Below, piece after piece: positions 10,527 through 19,395 of a stretch of 64,000 bases of DNA. The stretch comes from an uncultured Rhodopila sp. (GTDB lineage Bacteria > Pseudomonadota > Alphaproteobacteria > Acetobacterales > Acetobacteraceae). The position numbers were made by a program, and so were the translations under genes. The notes beneath the pieces are model-generated. The model was not told where the DNA came from. It made no database searches and was given only the letters and a program-made list of their open reading frames with translations. The stretch spans positions 53,249 to 117,248 of the forward strand of contig NZ_CAJATU010000086.1 in assembly GCF_903944925.1 (NCBI RefSeq). The letters are read 5' to 3'. The stretch's first letter is position 1, and each line of letters begins with the position of its first letter.

Positions 10527-10709
10527 AGCTCCGCCCGGTCTCGTTGCCTCACGCTGCCTTAGTAACGCCAAAATGCCAGACGAAACAGAGCGTTACAGCC
10601 AACGGTCGGATACATCTGGCAACAATGATTGAATTGGTGATGAAAGCCAACAGTCCATACTCCAGCCTGGATTCGATTCTGGCATCTGCCGTCTAGGAAT
10701 GGAAAACGC

Positions 10710-11534
10710 ATGGATTCGATGATTCAACGCGGCCGCCGCACCGACGAACGCGTCAGCATCCACCCCTCCGCGATCGTCGAGCACGGTGCCGAACTCGGCC
10801 CGGGCGTGCAGATCGGGCCGTTCTGCACCGTCGGCCCGAACGTGGTGATCGAAGCCGGCGCCAAACTGGTCTCCCACGTCGTGGTCGAAGGTCACACCCG
10901 TATCGGCGAAGGGGCAGAATTGTTCCCGTTCTGCACCGTCGGCCTGCCGCCGCAGGACTTCAAATACAAGGGCGAGCCGACGCGCTGCGAAATCGGCGCC
11001 CGCACCCTGGTGCGCGAGCACTGTACGATCCACCGCGGCACTGCCACCGGAGTCGGCGTCACCCGCGTCGGCACCGACTGCATGCTGATGGCGGTGGTGC
11101 ACGTCGCGCATGACTGCCAGCTCGGCAACCACGTCATCGTTGCCAACAATGCGGTGATGGGCGGCCATGTCAGCATCGCTGATCATGCGGTCATCGGTGG
11201 CGCCGCTGCCATCCATCAATTCGTGCGCATCGGCCGCGCCGCCATGATCGGCGGGGTGTCCGGTGTCGAGGCGGACGTGATCCCGTTCGGCAGCGTCATC
11301 GGCAACCGCGCCCGGCTCGCCGGCCTGAACATCATCGGCCTGAAGCGGCGCGGCTTCGACAAGGCGGCGATCCACCGCCTGCACGTCGCGTTCCGCGCGC
11401 TCTACAGCAAGGAAGGCGTCTTCGCGCAGCGGCTGGCCGATATGCGTGCTCGCTTCGGCGACGATGAACTGGTAGCTGAGGTGCTCGCGTTCATCGACGC
11501 GCCCAGCCATCGCGGGCTGATCCGCTCCGAATAA
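10710..11534 (+). CDS. lpxA: Acyl-ACP--UDP-N-acetylglucosamine O-acyltransferase
   Basis: The first step of lipid A synthesis: 3-O-acylation of UDP-GlcNAc. It is a left-handed beta-helix of hexapeptide repeats followed by a C-terminal helical domain. The family motif HVAHDCQLGNHVI, with the catalytic His, is present, as is the early IHPSAIVEHGAELG. At 274 residues it is slightly longer than the E. coli enzyme. Unlike in many proteobacteria, no lpxI or lpxB follows; the next genes are a lyase and a hydratase. Confidence 0.96.
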   Translation: MDSMIQRGRRTDERVSIHPSAIVEHGAELGPGVQIGPFCTVGPNVVIEAGAKLVSHVVVEGHTRIGEGAELFPFCTVGLPPQDFKYKGEPTRCEIGARTLVREHCTIHRGTATGVGVTRVGTDCMLMAVVHVAHDCQLGNHVIVANNAVMGGHVSIADHAVIGGAAAIHQFVRIGRAAMIGGVSGVEADVIPFGSVIGNRARLAGLNIIGLKRRGFDKAAIHRLHVAFRALYSKEGVFAQRLADMRARFGDDELVAEVLAFIDAPSHRGLIRSE

Positions 11535-11587
11535 TCGCACCTGCTTCCTCCTGCGATTCCCTTTCTGAGAAATCTCGGGAGACTATC

Positions 11588-12946
11588 ATGACAGACTCGC
11601 TCGCCACCGCCGCGCGGCTGGCGGACCCCGGCATCCGCGCGCTCTACCGGCTGGAAAATCGCTGGCAGGCATGGCTTGACGTGGAGGTCGCGCTGGCACG
11701 GGCGCAGGCCGAACTCGGGATCATCCCCGAGGTCGCGGCCGAGGCCATCGCCAAGGCCGCCAGGCTGGATAACCTGAACCGTGTGCGGATCGACGAAGGC
11801 CTGGCCCGCACCGGCCACGTCCTTGTGCCGCTGGTCTGGGAACTCGCCAACGTCGTTGGCGACCCGCATGGCGGCTGGGTGCACTGGGGCGCGACCACGC
11901 AGAACATCACCCAGACCGGCGACCTGCTGGTACTGCGCGAGGCGCATCACGTTTTCCTGCGGCAAATCGGCGAGATCCTGCTGGCGATGGCCGATCTGGC
12001 GGAGCACGGGGCGGACATGCCGATAGCGGGACGGACGCATGGGCAGCATGCGCTGCCCGCGACGTTCGGCTACAAGGTCGCGGTCTGGATCGACGAACTG
12101 ATCCGCCACGTCGAACGCTTCCGCCAGATCGCGCCGCGCTTGTTCGTGGCCATGGTGGGCGGCGGCGCGGGCACTTTCGCCTCGCTCGGACGCAACGGCG
12201 CGCTGGTGCAGAGCAGCGTTGGCCGGTTGCTCGGATTCGGCACGATGGCCGTGCCGTCGCGCGCTATCGGCGACCATCTGGCGGAGAATGTCACTCTGCT
12301 CGGCCTGCTCGCCGCCACCTGCGGCAAGATCGGCCGCGAGATCTACACGCTGATGAAGACCGAATTCGCCGAGCTCGAGGAACCGGTCCCGCCCGGCACC
12401 GTCGGCAGCTCCACCATGCCGCAGAAACGCAATCCGAAGCTGTGCCAGGAGATCATAGCCGCCTCCGCCGATATCCGCTCCCAGGTGCCGCTGGCGCTGG
12501 AAGCGATGATGACCGAGCATGAGGGCGATCGCACCAACAGCCTGATGATGGACACCGCGGAATCCCGCGCCTGCATCGGCACCGGCGACATGCTGGGGCG
12601 GCTGCATGAGGTCGTGCGCGGCCTGCGGCTGGATCCGGGGCGGATGCGCGCCAATCTGGACCTCAGCGGCGGACTGATCATGGCCGAGGCGGTGATGCTG
12701 GAGCTGGGCGCCGTCATCGGGCGGCAGCACGCGCACGATGTGGTGTACGAAGCCGCGCAGGACGCCTTCACCCGCGGCGAATCGTTCAGCGACATGCTGT
12801 CATCCCACCGGCGGGTAACCACGCACATGAACCGCAAGCAAATTCGCGGGGCGCTCGACCCGACCGCCTATACCGGGCTATGTGCGGATATGGCACGCGA
12901 CGGGGTGAAACAGGCGCGTGCGGTCGCAAAGGAGCTGCTGTCATGA
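11588..12946 (+). CDS. Class II fumarase/aspartase superfamily lyase (adenylosuccinate lyase/PcaB-like)
   Basis: A 452-residue homotetramer-type lyase that should eliminate or cyclise a carboxylated substrate. The superfamily signature GSSTMPQKRNPKLCQEI is intact, and GRTHGQHALPATFGYK provides the second conserved region. Similarity is divided between adenylosuccinate lyase and 3-carboxy-cis,cis-muconate cycloisomerase. No purine or aromatic-degradation genes flank it. It overlaps the next gene, a mesaconyl-CoA-hydratase-like protein, by four bases, so a CoA-linked or dicarboxylate pathway is more likely than purine synthesis. The substrate is not resolved from sequence. Confidence 0.8.
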   Translation: MTDSLATAARLADPGIRALYRLENRWQAWLDVEVALARAQAELGIIPEVAAEAIAKAARLDNLNRVRIDEGLARTGHVLVPLVWELANVVGDPHGGWVHWGATTQNITQTGDLLVLREAHHVFLRQIGEILLAMADLAEHGADMPIAGRTHGQHALPATFGYKVAVWIDELIRHVERFRQIAPRLFVAMVGGGAGTFASLGRNGALVQSSVGRLLGFGTMAVPSRAIGDHLAENVTLLGLLAATCGKIGREIYTLMKTEFAELEEPVPPGTVGSSTMPQKRNPKLCQEIIAASADIRSQVPLALEAMMTEHEGDRTNSLMMDTAESRACIGTGDMLGRLHEVVRGLRLDPGRMRANLDLSGGLIMAEAVMLELGAVIGRQHAHDVVYEAAQDAFTRGESFSDMLSSHRRVTTHMNRKQIRGALDPTAYTGLCADMARDGVKQARAVAKELLS

Positions 12947-13809
12947 CCGCCCTGGACGTCGATCACCTGCGAGCCTGGATCGGCCGGCACGAGACGTTGC
13001 ATGATCGCGTCACCCGGTTTCCGGTGGCCGCGCTGTCGGCCACGCTGGATCGCGACGATCCGCCGCCGCAGGAAGGGGATGCGCTGCCGCCGTTGTGGCA
13101 CTGGCTGTATTTCCTTCCGGTCGCCCGCCAATCAACGCTGGGCCCGGACGGGCATCCCGAGCGCGGCGGCTTCCTGCCGCCGGTGCCGCTGCCGCGCCGC
13201 ATGTGGGCCGGCGGGCGGTTTACCTTCCATCAGCCGTTGCGGGTGGATGAGGCGATCACCCGGGTTTCCACCGTTCAGGATGTAACGATCAAGCAGGGGC
13301 GCAGCGGCGCATTATGCTTCGTGCTGGTTCGCCATGAGGTATTCGGGGAACGTGGACGTGCCCTGGTCGAGGAGCAGGACATCGTCTATCGCGAGGCTGC
13401 GGCGCCCGGAGAGGCAGCCGCGGCACCGCGCCGGGTCCGCGACGACGACGTCTGGCGGCGCGATGTCGTCCCCACGGAACCGCTGTTGTTTCGTTACTCA
13501 GCACTCACGTTCAACGGCCATCGCATTCATTACGACCGCCGTTACGTAACCGAAGTCGAGGGCTATCCGGGTTTGGTTGTCCAAGGCCCGCTAATCGCGA
13601 TGCTGCTGCTGGATTTGCTCAACCGCAACAGCGATGGAGCATTGTCCTCGTTTCGCTTCCGGTCGGTCAGCCCGGTGTTCGATAGCGCAACGTTCTCGGT
13701 TCACGGGGCGACGGACGGAGCGGATGCTGTTGCGCTGTGGGCGCGCGATGGCGGCGGGCACCTGGCGATGGAGGCGGACGCAACCATGGCCGCGCCGCCT
13801 TCGCATTGA
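12943..13809 (+). CDS. MaoC/hot-dog CoA hydratase, mesaconyl-CoA hydratase-like
   Basis: A 288-residue protein with two hot-dog halves. The N-terminal half contains the WHWLYFLP and GRFTFHQPLRVDE segments typical of FAS1-like dehydratase domains. The C-terminal half has RYSALTFNGHRIHYDRRY, the hydratase motif with catalytic Asp/His seen in mesaconyl-C4-CoA hydratases and HTD2-like enzymes. It should add or remove water on a branched or dicarboxylic acyl-CoA. The ATGA overlap with the upstream lyase suggests the two act in sequence. The precise substrate is unknown. Confidence 0.75.
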   Translation: MTALDVDHLRAWIGRHETLHDRVTRFPVAALSATLDRDDPPPQEGDALPPLWHWLYFLPVARQSTLGPDGHPERGGFLPPVPLPRRMWAGGRFTFHQPLRVDEAITRVSTVQDVTIKQGRSGALCFVLVRHEVFGERGRALVEEQDIVYREAAAPGEAAAAPRRVRDDDVWRRDVVPTEPLLFRYSALTFNGHRIHYDRRYVTEVEGYPGLVVQGPLIAMLLLDLLNRNSDGALSSFRFRSVSPVFDSATFSVHGATDGADAVALWARDGGGHLAMEADATMAAPPSH

Positions 13810-13816
13810 ATTCTGT

Positions 13817-14374
13817 TCAAGCCGCCTGGCGTGATCGGTCGTCGCCAAACAGGTTGATCATCTCGCGACAGAAATCCGGTAAATCGTCCGGCTTGCGCGA
13901 TGTCACCAGCATGCCATCGACCACCACTGACTGGTCTTCCCAGTTGGCACCGGCGTTCTTCAGGTCCGTCTTCAATGATGGCCATGACGTCACGCGGCGG
14001 CCGCGCACGCCGTCCGCTTCGATCAGCGTCCAGGGGCCGTGGCAAATCGCCGCAATCGGCTTGCCGGCCTCGACGAAGTGACGAACGAACGCCACGGCTT
14101 CGGGAATGGTCCGCAACGTGTCGGGGTTCGCTACGCCGCCCGGCAATAGCAGTGCATCGAACTCGTCGGCGGAAACACTCGACAATTCATGATCGACCGG
14201 CAATTTGTCGCCCGTCTTGTCATGATTCATGCCCTGGATCTGGCCACCCTTCGGCGCGATCACCACCACCTGCGCGGATGCGGACTTCAGTGCCTTGACG
14301 GGTTCGGTAAGTTCCACCTGTTCCACACCATCGGTCGCCAGGACGGCGATTTTGCGGTCAGAAAGTCCAGCCAT
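13817..14374 (-). CDS. DJ-1/PfpI family glutamine-amidotransferase-like protein
   Basis: A 185-residue class I glutamine amidotransferase-like protein. The nucleophile elbow AAICHGPW carries the reactive Cys, preceded by the Glu in DGVEQVEL and followed by VTSWPSLKTDLKNAGA, typical of PfpI/YhbO proteins. Family members act as stress-related glyoxalases, deglycases or proteases, so a role in damage repair is inferred. It lies just downstream of the Ku gene on the same strand with about 76 bases between. Confidence 0.9.
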   Translation of the reverse strand: MAGLSDRKIAVLATDGVEQVELTEPVKALKSASAQVVVIAPKGGQIQGMNHDKTGDKLPVDHELSSVSADEFDALLLPGGVANPDTLRTIPEAVAFVRHFVEAGKPIAAICHGPWTLIEADGVRGRRVTSWPSLKTDLKNAGANWEDQSVVVDGMLVTSRKPDDLPDFCREMINLFGDDRSRQAA

Positions 14375-14450
14375 TTCCCAAAGTCTCCTGTAGCAAAGTA
14401 AGTAACAGCAACGGATCCCGTCAGCCGGGGTTGCGTGACATCGCGGCCAT

Positions 14451-15278
14451 CTACGACGCCCGTTTGCGCGACCGTTTCTTCGGAGCGGCGGCTGGTTTTT
14501 CCTCCCCCAGGCTGGCCTTCAGCGCCGCCATCAGGTCGATGACATTGCCGCGGTCCGGCTCCGCGGCTGGTTCCGGCGCGATGCCTTCGCCCCTCAGTTT
14601 TGCCTCGATGACATCGCGCAGTTTCGCCTCGTACCGATCTTCCGTGTCGTCCGGCTGGAATTTTCCGTTCTGCCGATCAATCAGTTGCGTCGCGAGGGCT
14701 ATCATTGATGGATCGGGTTTTTCTTCGGTCACATCTTGCCAGATCGGACCTGCATCCCACAGGTCGTTCGGGTCATGTAGCGTATGGCACACCATCCCTT
14801 TGCCCGATGGCATGATCGCCACGGCACGCTCCCGGCGGGCGATCACCACGCGGGACAGCGCTGCGGCGGAAGACTTGCGGATCGCATCGCGCAAGACAAC
14901 GAACACGTCTTGTCCGGCCTCTCCGTCGGGGGCGACGTAATATGACGTATCGAAGAAGATCGGATCGATCGATGCGGTTTCAACGAATTTGTTGATTGTC
15001 AATGTGCCGGAGCTTTCGATGCGGGCCTGCTCGAAATCACCTTCCTCCAGCAGGACATAGCGGTCCTTTTCAAATTCATAGCCCTTTACAAGGTCTTGAC
15101 GAGACACTTCCCGGTCGGTTTCGGCGTCCGTCGAAACCATGCGGATGCGATTGCCGGTTTCCGGATTGATCAGATGAAAGTGCAGGCCGCTGCTGCCGCG
15201 AATGACGCTGAACAGCGCGATGGGGCAGGAAACCAGCGCCAGCCGCAGGTGTCCTCGCCAAATGGGTCTCGATGCCAT
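14451..15278 (-). CDS. ku: Bacterial Ku protein (non-homologous end joining)
   Basis: A ring-shaped homodimer that binds DNA double-strand ends and normally recruits the ligase LigD. The start at 15278 gives the canonical opening MASRPIWRGHLRLALVSCPI, so the much longer upstream frame was rejected. The protein is 275 residues and ends in a short Lys/Arg-rich tail (KKRSRKRAS) of the kind that binds DNA. No ligD is present in the window, so the partner must be encoded elsewhere. The gene is divergent from egtB with about 110 bases between. Confidence 0.92.
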   Translation of the reverse strand: MASRPIWRGHLRLALVSCPIALFSVIRGSSGLHFHLINPETGNRIRMVSTDAETDREVSRQDLVKGYEFEKDRYVLLEEGDFEQARIESSGTLTINKFVETASIDPIFFDTSYYVAPDGEAGQDVFVVLRDAIRKSSAAALSRVVIARRERAVAIMPSGKGMVCHTLHDPNDLWDAGPIWQDVTEEKPDPSMIALATQLIDRQNGKFQPDDTEDRYEAKLRDVIEAKLRGEGIAPEPAAEPDRGNVIDLMAALKASLGEEKPAAAPKKRSRKRAS

Positions 15279-15390
15279 GACCTCTATGCAACGCCGCTTG
15301 ACGCGTTTAGGTGCCGGATGACAGAAAAATGTTCTCGCAGACGCGACCGATGGACAAATATCGGCGTTCAGGCTGCCTTGGAGGATACGA

Positions 15391-16569
15391 ATGATTGCCG
15401 TTGCCAACGAATTGCTCGCCCGCTTCCAGTCCGTGCGGCTTGAAACGGAGACCCTGGTCAGCAATCTCACGGACGAAGACCAGAACGTTCAGTCGATGCC
15501 GGACGCCAGCCCGGCCAAGTGGCATCGGGCGCATACCACCTGGTTTTTCGAACAGTTCGTGCTGGTTCCCCACGTCCCCGGCTATCGCGTGTTCGATCCG
15601 GTTTTCAGTTTTCTCTTCAACTCCTACTATGACGCCGTTGGTGATCGCCATCCCAGGCCCTCGCGCGGGCTGCTGACCCGGCCGCCGGTGCGGCAGGTGA
15701 CGGAGTATCGCAGGCATGTCGATGCTGCGATGCAGACGGCATTGGGCGGGTTGCCCGCCGCGGTGTTGCCGGTGATCGAGCTCGGCCTGCATCACGAACA
15801 GCAGCATCAGGAACTGCTGATCACCGATGTGCTGCATGCGTTCGCCGCCAACCCGCTTTGTCCCGCCATGCTGCCGGATTGGCGGGAACCGGAGGGTGAG
15901 CCGGGCGAGACGGCATTCGTCCGATGTCCGGCGGGGCTGCAACGCATCGGCCACGATGGCGAGGGTTTCTGCTTCGATAACGAAACGCCGGCGCATCGGG
16001 CCTGGCTCGGTGACTATGCCATCGCCTCCCGCCTCGTGCGCAATCGCGACTGGCTGGCGTTCATCCAGGACGGCGGCTATCGCACCGCGTCGCTTTGGAT
16101 GTCCGACGGCTGGGCCGCGGCGCAGGCTGCGGGCTGGGACGCGCCGCTGCATTGGCGCAAGCATGAGGACAGGTGGTTCCAGTTCGGCCCCGGCGGCCTG
16201 GCGCCGCTGCCGCTGAACGCCCCGGTTCGGCATGTAAGCTGGTATGAGGCCGACGCCTTCGCCCGCTGGAGCGGCGCGCGCCTGCCAACGGAAGCGGAAT
16301 GGGAGTTTGCCGGCGCCAATCCGGAGATCCGCGAGCAATACGGGCATGTCTGGCAGTGGACGGAAAGTGCTTATCGGCCATATCCCGGATATCGCCCGGA
16401 CAAAGGCGCCATCGGCGAGTATAATGGTAAGTTCATGATCAACCAGATGGTGCTGCGCGGTAGCGCGTCGACAACATCTCGCGGTCACGCGCGCCCGACC
16501 TACCGGAACTTCTTCCACCCGGACAAACGGTGGCAATTCGCCGGCCTTCGACTGGCCAGGGACGTCTGA
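15391..16569 (+). CDS. egtB: Ergothioneine biosynthesis protein EgtB (sulfoxide synthase)
   Basis: A non-haem iron enzyme that joins a thiol donor to trimethylhistidine in ergothioneine synthesis. It has an N-terminal DinB-like domain with the iron ligands: WHRAH near residue 48 and the HX3HXE motif at residues 135-141. A C-terminal formylglycine-generating-enzyme-like domain follows, with RLPTEAEWEFA and the late GSASTTSRGHARPTYRNFF. It is 392 residues and is followed 13 bases later by egtD, a two-gene ergothioneine operon. Confidence 0.94.
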   Translation: MIAVANELLARFQSVRLETETLVSNLTDEDQNVQSMPDASPAKWHRAHTTWFFEQFVLVPHVPGYRVFDPVFSFLFNSYYDAVGDRHPRPSRGLLTRPPVRQVTEYRRHVDAAMQTALGGLPAAVLPVIELGLHHEQQHQELLITDVLHAFAANPLCPAMLPDWREPEGEPGETAFVRCPAGLQRIGHDGEGFCFDNETPAHRAWLGDYAIASRLVRNRDWLAFIQDGGYRTASLWMSDGWAAAQAAGWDAPLHWRKHEDRWFQFGPGGLAPLPLNAPVRHVSWYEADAFARWSGARLPTEAEWEFAGANPEIREQYGHVWQWTESAYRPYPGYRPDKGAIGEYNGKFMINQMVLRGSASTTSRGHARPTYRNFFHPDKRWQFAGLRLARDV

Positions 16570-16582
16570 ACAGGAGGCCGAT

Positions 16583-17548
16583 GTGCCAAACGAGTCCGGG
16601 TTCGCGCCGCGCGGTCTGCGCGCGGATGTGGTCGAGTCTGCCCTGGCGGGGCTGATAGCGGCACCGAAAACCTTGCCCGCGAAATTGTTTTACGACGCGG
16701 AGGGATGCCGGCTGTTTTATCGGATTACAAACCTGCCAGAATATTACCTGACAAGAACGGAGACCGCGCTGCTGCGCTCGCTGGGGGGTACGCTGCTGCC
16801 GGACGGCCTGCACGACGCCGCGCTGGTCGAATTCGGCGGCAGCGACGAAACCAAGGCCCGCTTCTTGCTGGATTTGCGTGCCAGCAGCGGCGAACCGGTG
16901 TTCGACACCTACGTTTCGATCGATGTCGCCGAGACGGCGTTGACCGACTTACGGCAGCGTTTGGCAGTGTCCCATCCGTATCTGATGACGGTTCCGATTG
17001 CGGCGGATTTCATGGCGCCGCTGCGTCTGCCGCCGCTGACCGGTGATCGCCTGGGATTCTTCCCCGGCTCAACCATCGGCAATCTTGATCCCGGTGCAGC
17101 GGTGGATTTTCTCGGCGCCGCGCGAGAGTCCCTGGGACCGAACTCGTGGTTTTTGTTGGGCGCCGATTTGCGCAAGTCGCCTGCGATTCTGTTGCCGGCA
17201 TATAACGACGCCGAGGGTGTGACGGCGGCCTTCAACCTGAACCTGCTGCGGCGCCTGAACCGCGAGGCCGGGGCGGATTTCGACCTCAGGTGCTTCCGCC
17301 ACCAGGCGATCTGGAATGCCGAGGCGGGGCGGATAGAGATGCATCTGGTATCCGCGTGCGATCAGACCGCGCAAGTGGCGGGACATACGATCATGTTTGC
17401 TGAAGGCGAGTCCATTCATACCGAGAACAGCTATAAGTTCACGCCTCGGATGATCAGTGACATCGCCGCTGCGGCGGGATGGGAGCTGCGCAGCGTCTGG
17501 ACCGATCCGGCGAACTACTTCGGCGTTTTCCTGCTGCGTCACGGCTAA
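16583..17548 (+). CDS. egtD: L-histidine N-alpha-methyltransferase EgtD
   Basis: SAM-dependent trimethylation of histidine to hercynine, the first ergothioneine step. The 321-residue protein shows family features LPAKLFYDAEGCRLFYRI, the SAM-site region VEFGGSDETKARFLL, and GFFPGSTIGNLDP. The start is GTG at 16583 with an AGGAGG-like site just upstream. It is cotranscribed with egtB. The pathway produces a redox buffer, fitting the stress theme of its neighbours Ku, PfpI and the EcfG-like sigma factor. Confidence 0.94.
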   Translation: MPNESGFAPRGLRADVVESALAGLIAAPKTLPAKLFYDAEGCRLFYRITNLPEYYLTRTETALLRSLGGTLLPDGLHDAALVEFGGSDETKARFLLDLRASSGEPVFDTYVSIDVAETALTDLRQRLAVSHPYLMTVPIAADFMAPLRLPPLTGDRLGFFPGSTIGNLDPGAAVDFLGAARESLGPNSWFLLGADLRKSPAILLPAYNDAEGVTAAFNLNLLRRLNREAGADFDLRCFRHQAIWNAEAGRIEMHLVSACDQTAQVAGHTIMFAEGESIHTENSYKFTPRMISDIAAAAGWELRSVWTDPANYFGVFLLRHG

Positions 17549-17550
17549 AA

Positions 17551-17579
17551 TAAAAAACGGCCCGGCAAATGCCGGGCCG
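17551..17579 (-). terminator. Intrinsic terminator of the sigma-factor gene
   Basis: A perfect 10-base-pair stem, CGGCCCGGCA at 17558-17567 and TGCCGGGCCG at 17570-17579, has a two-base loop. On the minus strand it is followed directly by six T residues (17552-17557). It therefore terminates the sigma gene ending at 17600. It begins three bases beyond the egtD stop and may also slow plus-strand transcription, though no T-run exists in that direction. Confidence 0.88.
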
Positions 17580-17599
17580 CAGCACTTCCCGGGATGTTT

Positions 17600-18091
17600 T
17601 CAGGCCGCCATCTTCTGCACGTCGCCCATCAGGAACGCCCGCAGTTGGAGCCGGGCGCGGTGCACGCGACTTTTCAAGGTGCCGATGGCGCAGCCGGTTT
17701 CCTCGGCCGCGTCTTCATAGGACTTTTCCTGCAGGACGATCATGAACAAGGCTTCACGTTGATCCGGGGGCAATTTCTCCAGCGCCCAACCCAGTTCACG
17801 CAGCGCGGTGCGGTCTTCATGCGCGGCTGCGACCGGGACTTCCGGGATATTCTCCATGTCGGTGAACTCACGCTTGCTGCGAACACTGCTAATGAAGTGG
17901 TTGATCATGATGCGGTGCACCCAGGCTGAAAAGTTCGTGCCGGGTATGAAGCAATTCTGCGCCACCAGGGCTTTAGTCGCGACATCTTGGGTAAGATCGT
18001 CGGCAGCGGCACGATTTCTTGTCAAAGCGAGCGCCCAAACGCGCATTTTCGGCATGAAGGAAATAAGCTGATCATTAAATTCCTGTTGCAT
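17600..18091 (-). CDS. ECF sigma factor, EcfG-like
   Basis: A 163-residue sigma-70 family protein with a region 2 (ALTRNRAAADDLTQDVATKAL, PGTNFSAWVHRIMINHF) and a region 4 (LPPDQREALFMIVLQEKSYEDAAEETGCAIGTLKSRVHRAR). The PGTNxxAW and LPPDQREAL motifs match the EcfG group that drives the alphaproteobacterial general stress response. The start at 18091 has a perfect AGGAGG eight bases upstream, better than a longer frame reaching 18184. EcfG genes usually lie beside nepR and phyR, which are absent here, so this may be a secondary EcfG paralogue. Confidence 0.88.
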   Translation of the reverse strand: MQQEFNDQLISFMPKMRVWALALTRNRAAADDLTQDVATKALVAQNCFIPGTNFSAWVHRIMINHFISSVRSKREFTDMENIPEVPVAAAHEDRTALRELGWALEKLPPDQREALFMIVLQEKSYEDAAEETGCAIGTLKSRVHRARLQLRAFLMGDVQKMAA

Positions 18092-18181
18092 AGACGAAGC
18101 CTCCTGTCCCGGCTGACGCATGACACCTGTGCAGGGGTTCGGTGCTCTGCAAGGCGCCTGACAGGACGGTGATGCCAGCCT

Positions 18182-18254
18182 CACGTTAGACTTGACGTGC
18201 CGCTTAACATTCGCGATTCAGTGAGATCACGTCGCGAGGAAAGTGATCACGTTG
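18182..18254 (+). promoter_or_regulatory. Operator-like repeats between the sigma gene and a membrane-protein gene
   Basis: Two direct copies, GATCACGTCG at 18225-18234 and GATCACGTTG at 18245-18254, are spaced 20 bases apart, two helical turns on the same DNA face. The second copy contains the perfect palindrome GTGATCAC. Upstream, CACGT (18182-18186) and ACGTG (18195-18199) form an inverted repeat. A shared regulator of the two divergent genes is plausible but unidentified. Confidence 0.4.
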
Positions 18255-18317
18255 ATCCCATCGCGGCAAACCGCGGCACATCACGGCGCTTTTCGGCGTC
18301 GCTAACGGGGGACTTTC

Positions 18318-19262
18318 GTGCGTTTTGCGATATCAGCAGCGGCCGCGGCCTCCGGGCTGCTTCTGCTTGGCCTGGCGATGTTCGGCCAGCCGGATGCCTA
18401 TCTGCGCATGGCGCGTGAGCAATGGGACAGCCTGGTCGATGCCTCTTCGCCGGAACCGGCGGCGGATCAGGCACAATCGAACGCGTCGATGAGCGCTGCT
18501 ATGACGCAACTGCAACAACAAGTCTCGCAACTGCGTGATGAACTGACGAGAAAACGGAACGAAGCCGAGGAGGCCCGGCAGGCGCTGGCCGCGGCGGATG
18601 CCCAGCGGCAGGCCACCGAACGACAGACGACGGAACGGCAGTGGGCCGATCGGCCGCCGGCCGAACAGCCTCCGGCGGTGGCGGCGCCCGAGGCCCCGAC
18701 TGTCGTTGTTGTTCCAGAACGGCACGAGGCCGCCTCTCCTCCCGTCACCGTGGAGCGTCACGAACCCGCAGCCCCACCGGAACGTCACGCCGCGGCCAGG
18801 CCACCGCCTCCCGCGCTCAGGCCGGCCCCGCGGCAAGAGACGGACAACGCTCAATCCGTGCTGGCCCGTCTGCGACAAGCGTCACCGGCTGCGGGCGTGG
18901 AGGTGCCGCCGCAGGCTGAACGGATCAATCGCGGTCCCTCACCGTCGTTGCGGCGCCTGATTGCGGCGCGTTCGGCTTTGGCGGGCGGTCAGATCGAGGA
19001 AACGCGGCGGCTGCTCCAGGAAGCACAACTTCAACTTGTCTTCCGCCCGGTCGGCTCCACCGAGGATGACCCGGCGCCCGCTGGCAAGGCTGCCTCGGAT
19101 GTCGCACATGCGCTCGATGCGTTGAGCGGCAATGACGTGCCGCTCAGCCGCAGTTACATCGATCGCGCGGTCGAGGACGCATCGGGCCGCGCGGCTGAGA
19201 CTCCGGGACCGCAGGAGGCGCCGGCAGCGTCCGGGTACGCCCCCGCCTATCCTTTGCGCTGA
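18318..19262 (+). CDS. Membrane-anchored coiled-coil, proline-rich protein of unknown function
   Basis: Not recognised by family. The 314-residue protein begins with one hydrophobic segment (AISAAAAASGLLLLGLAMF) acting as an uncleaved anchor or signal peptide. A coiled coil rich in Gln, Arg and Glu follows at about residues 55-115, then a Pro/Ala/His/Arg-rich linker with repeated ERHE and RHA units. The end is a helical domain (RRLIAARSALAGGQIEETRRLLQEA onward). The start is GTG with GGGGGA upstream. It lies just upstream of the polysaccharide export gene, so an envelope role is likely but unproven. Confidence 0.7.
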   Translation: MRFAISAAAAASGLLLLGLAMFGQPDAYLRMAREQWDSLVDASSPEPAADQAQSNASMSAAMTQLQQQVSQLRDELTRKRNEAEEARQALAAADAQRQATERQTTERQWADRPPAEQPPAVAAPEAPTVVVVPERHEAASPPVTVERHEPAAPPERHAAARPPPPALRPAPRQETDNAQSVLARLRQASPAAGVEVPPQAERINRGPSPSLRRLIAARSALAGGQIEETRRLLQEAQLQLVFRPVGSTEDDPAPAGKAASDVAHALDALSGNDVPLSRSYIDRAVEDASGRAAETPGPQEAPAASGYAPAYPLR

Positions 19263-19379
19263 TGCAGTTATAGCACAGTTGACGCTACCATTACGTTAAG
19301 CACGCTGACTTGAACTGATCCGGCCGCGATTTCGGGGTGATTCGGTTGCAAACTAAGCCGGTGGTGCGGTTTATCGCGT

Positions 19380-19395
19380 TGGCACGGCCCTTGCT
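19380..19395 (+). promoter_or_regulatory. Sigma-54 (-24/-12) promoter of the export lipoprotein gene
   Basis: The sequence TGGCACGGCCCTTGCT matches the RpoN consensus: invariant GG at 19381-19382 and GC at 19393-19394 separated by exactly ten bases, with the full TGGCAC and TTGC elements. Transcription would begin near 19406, about 115 bases before the ATG at 19523. A sigma-54 activator is encoded only 540 bases beyond the end of the regulated gene. Confidence 0.82.
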
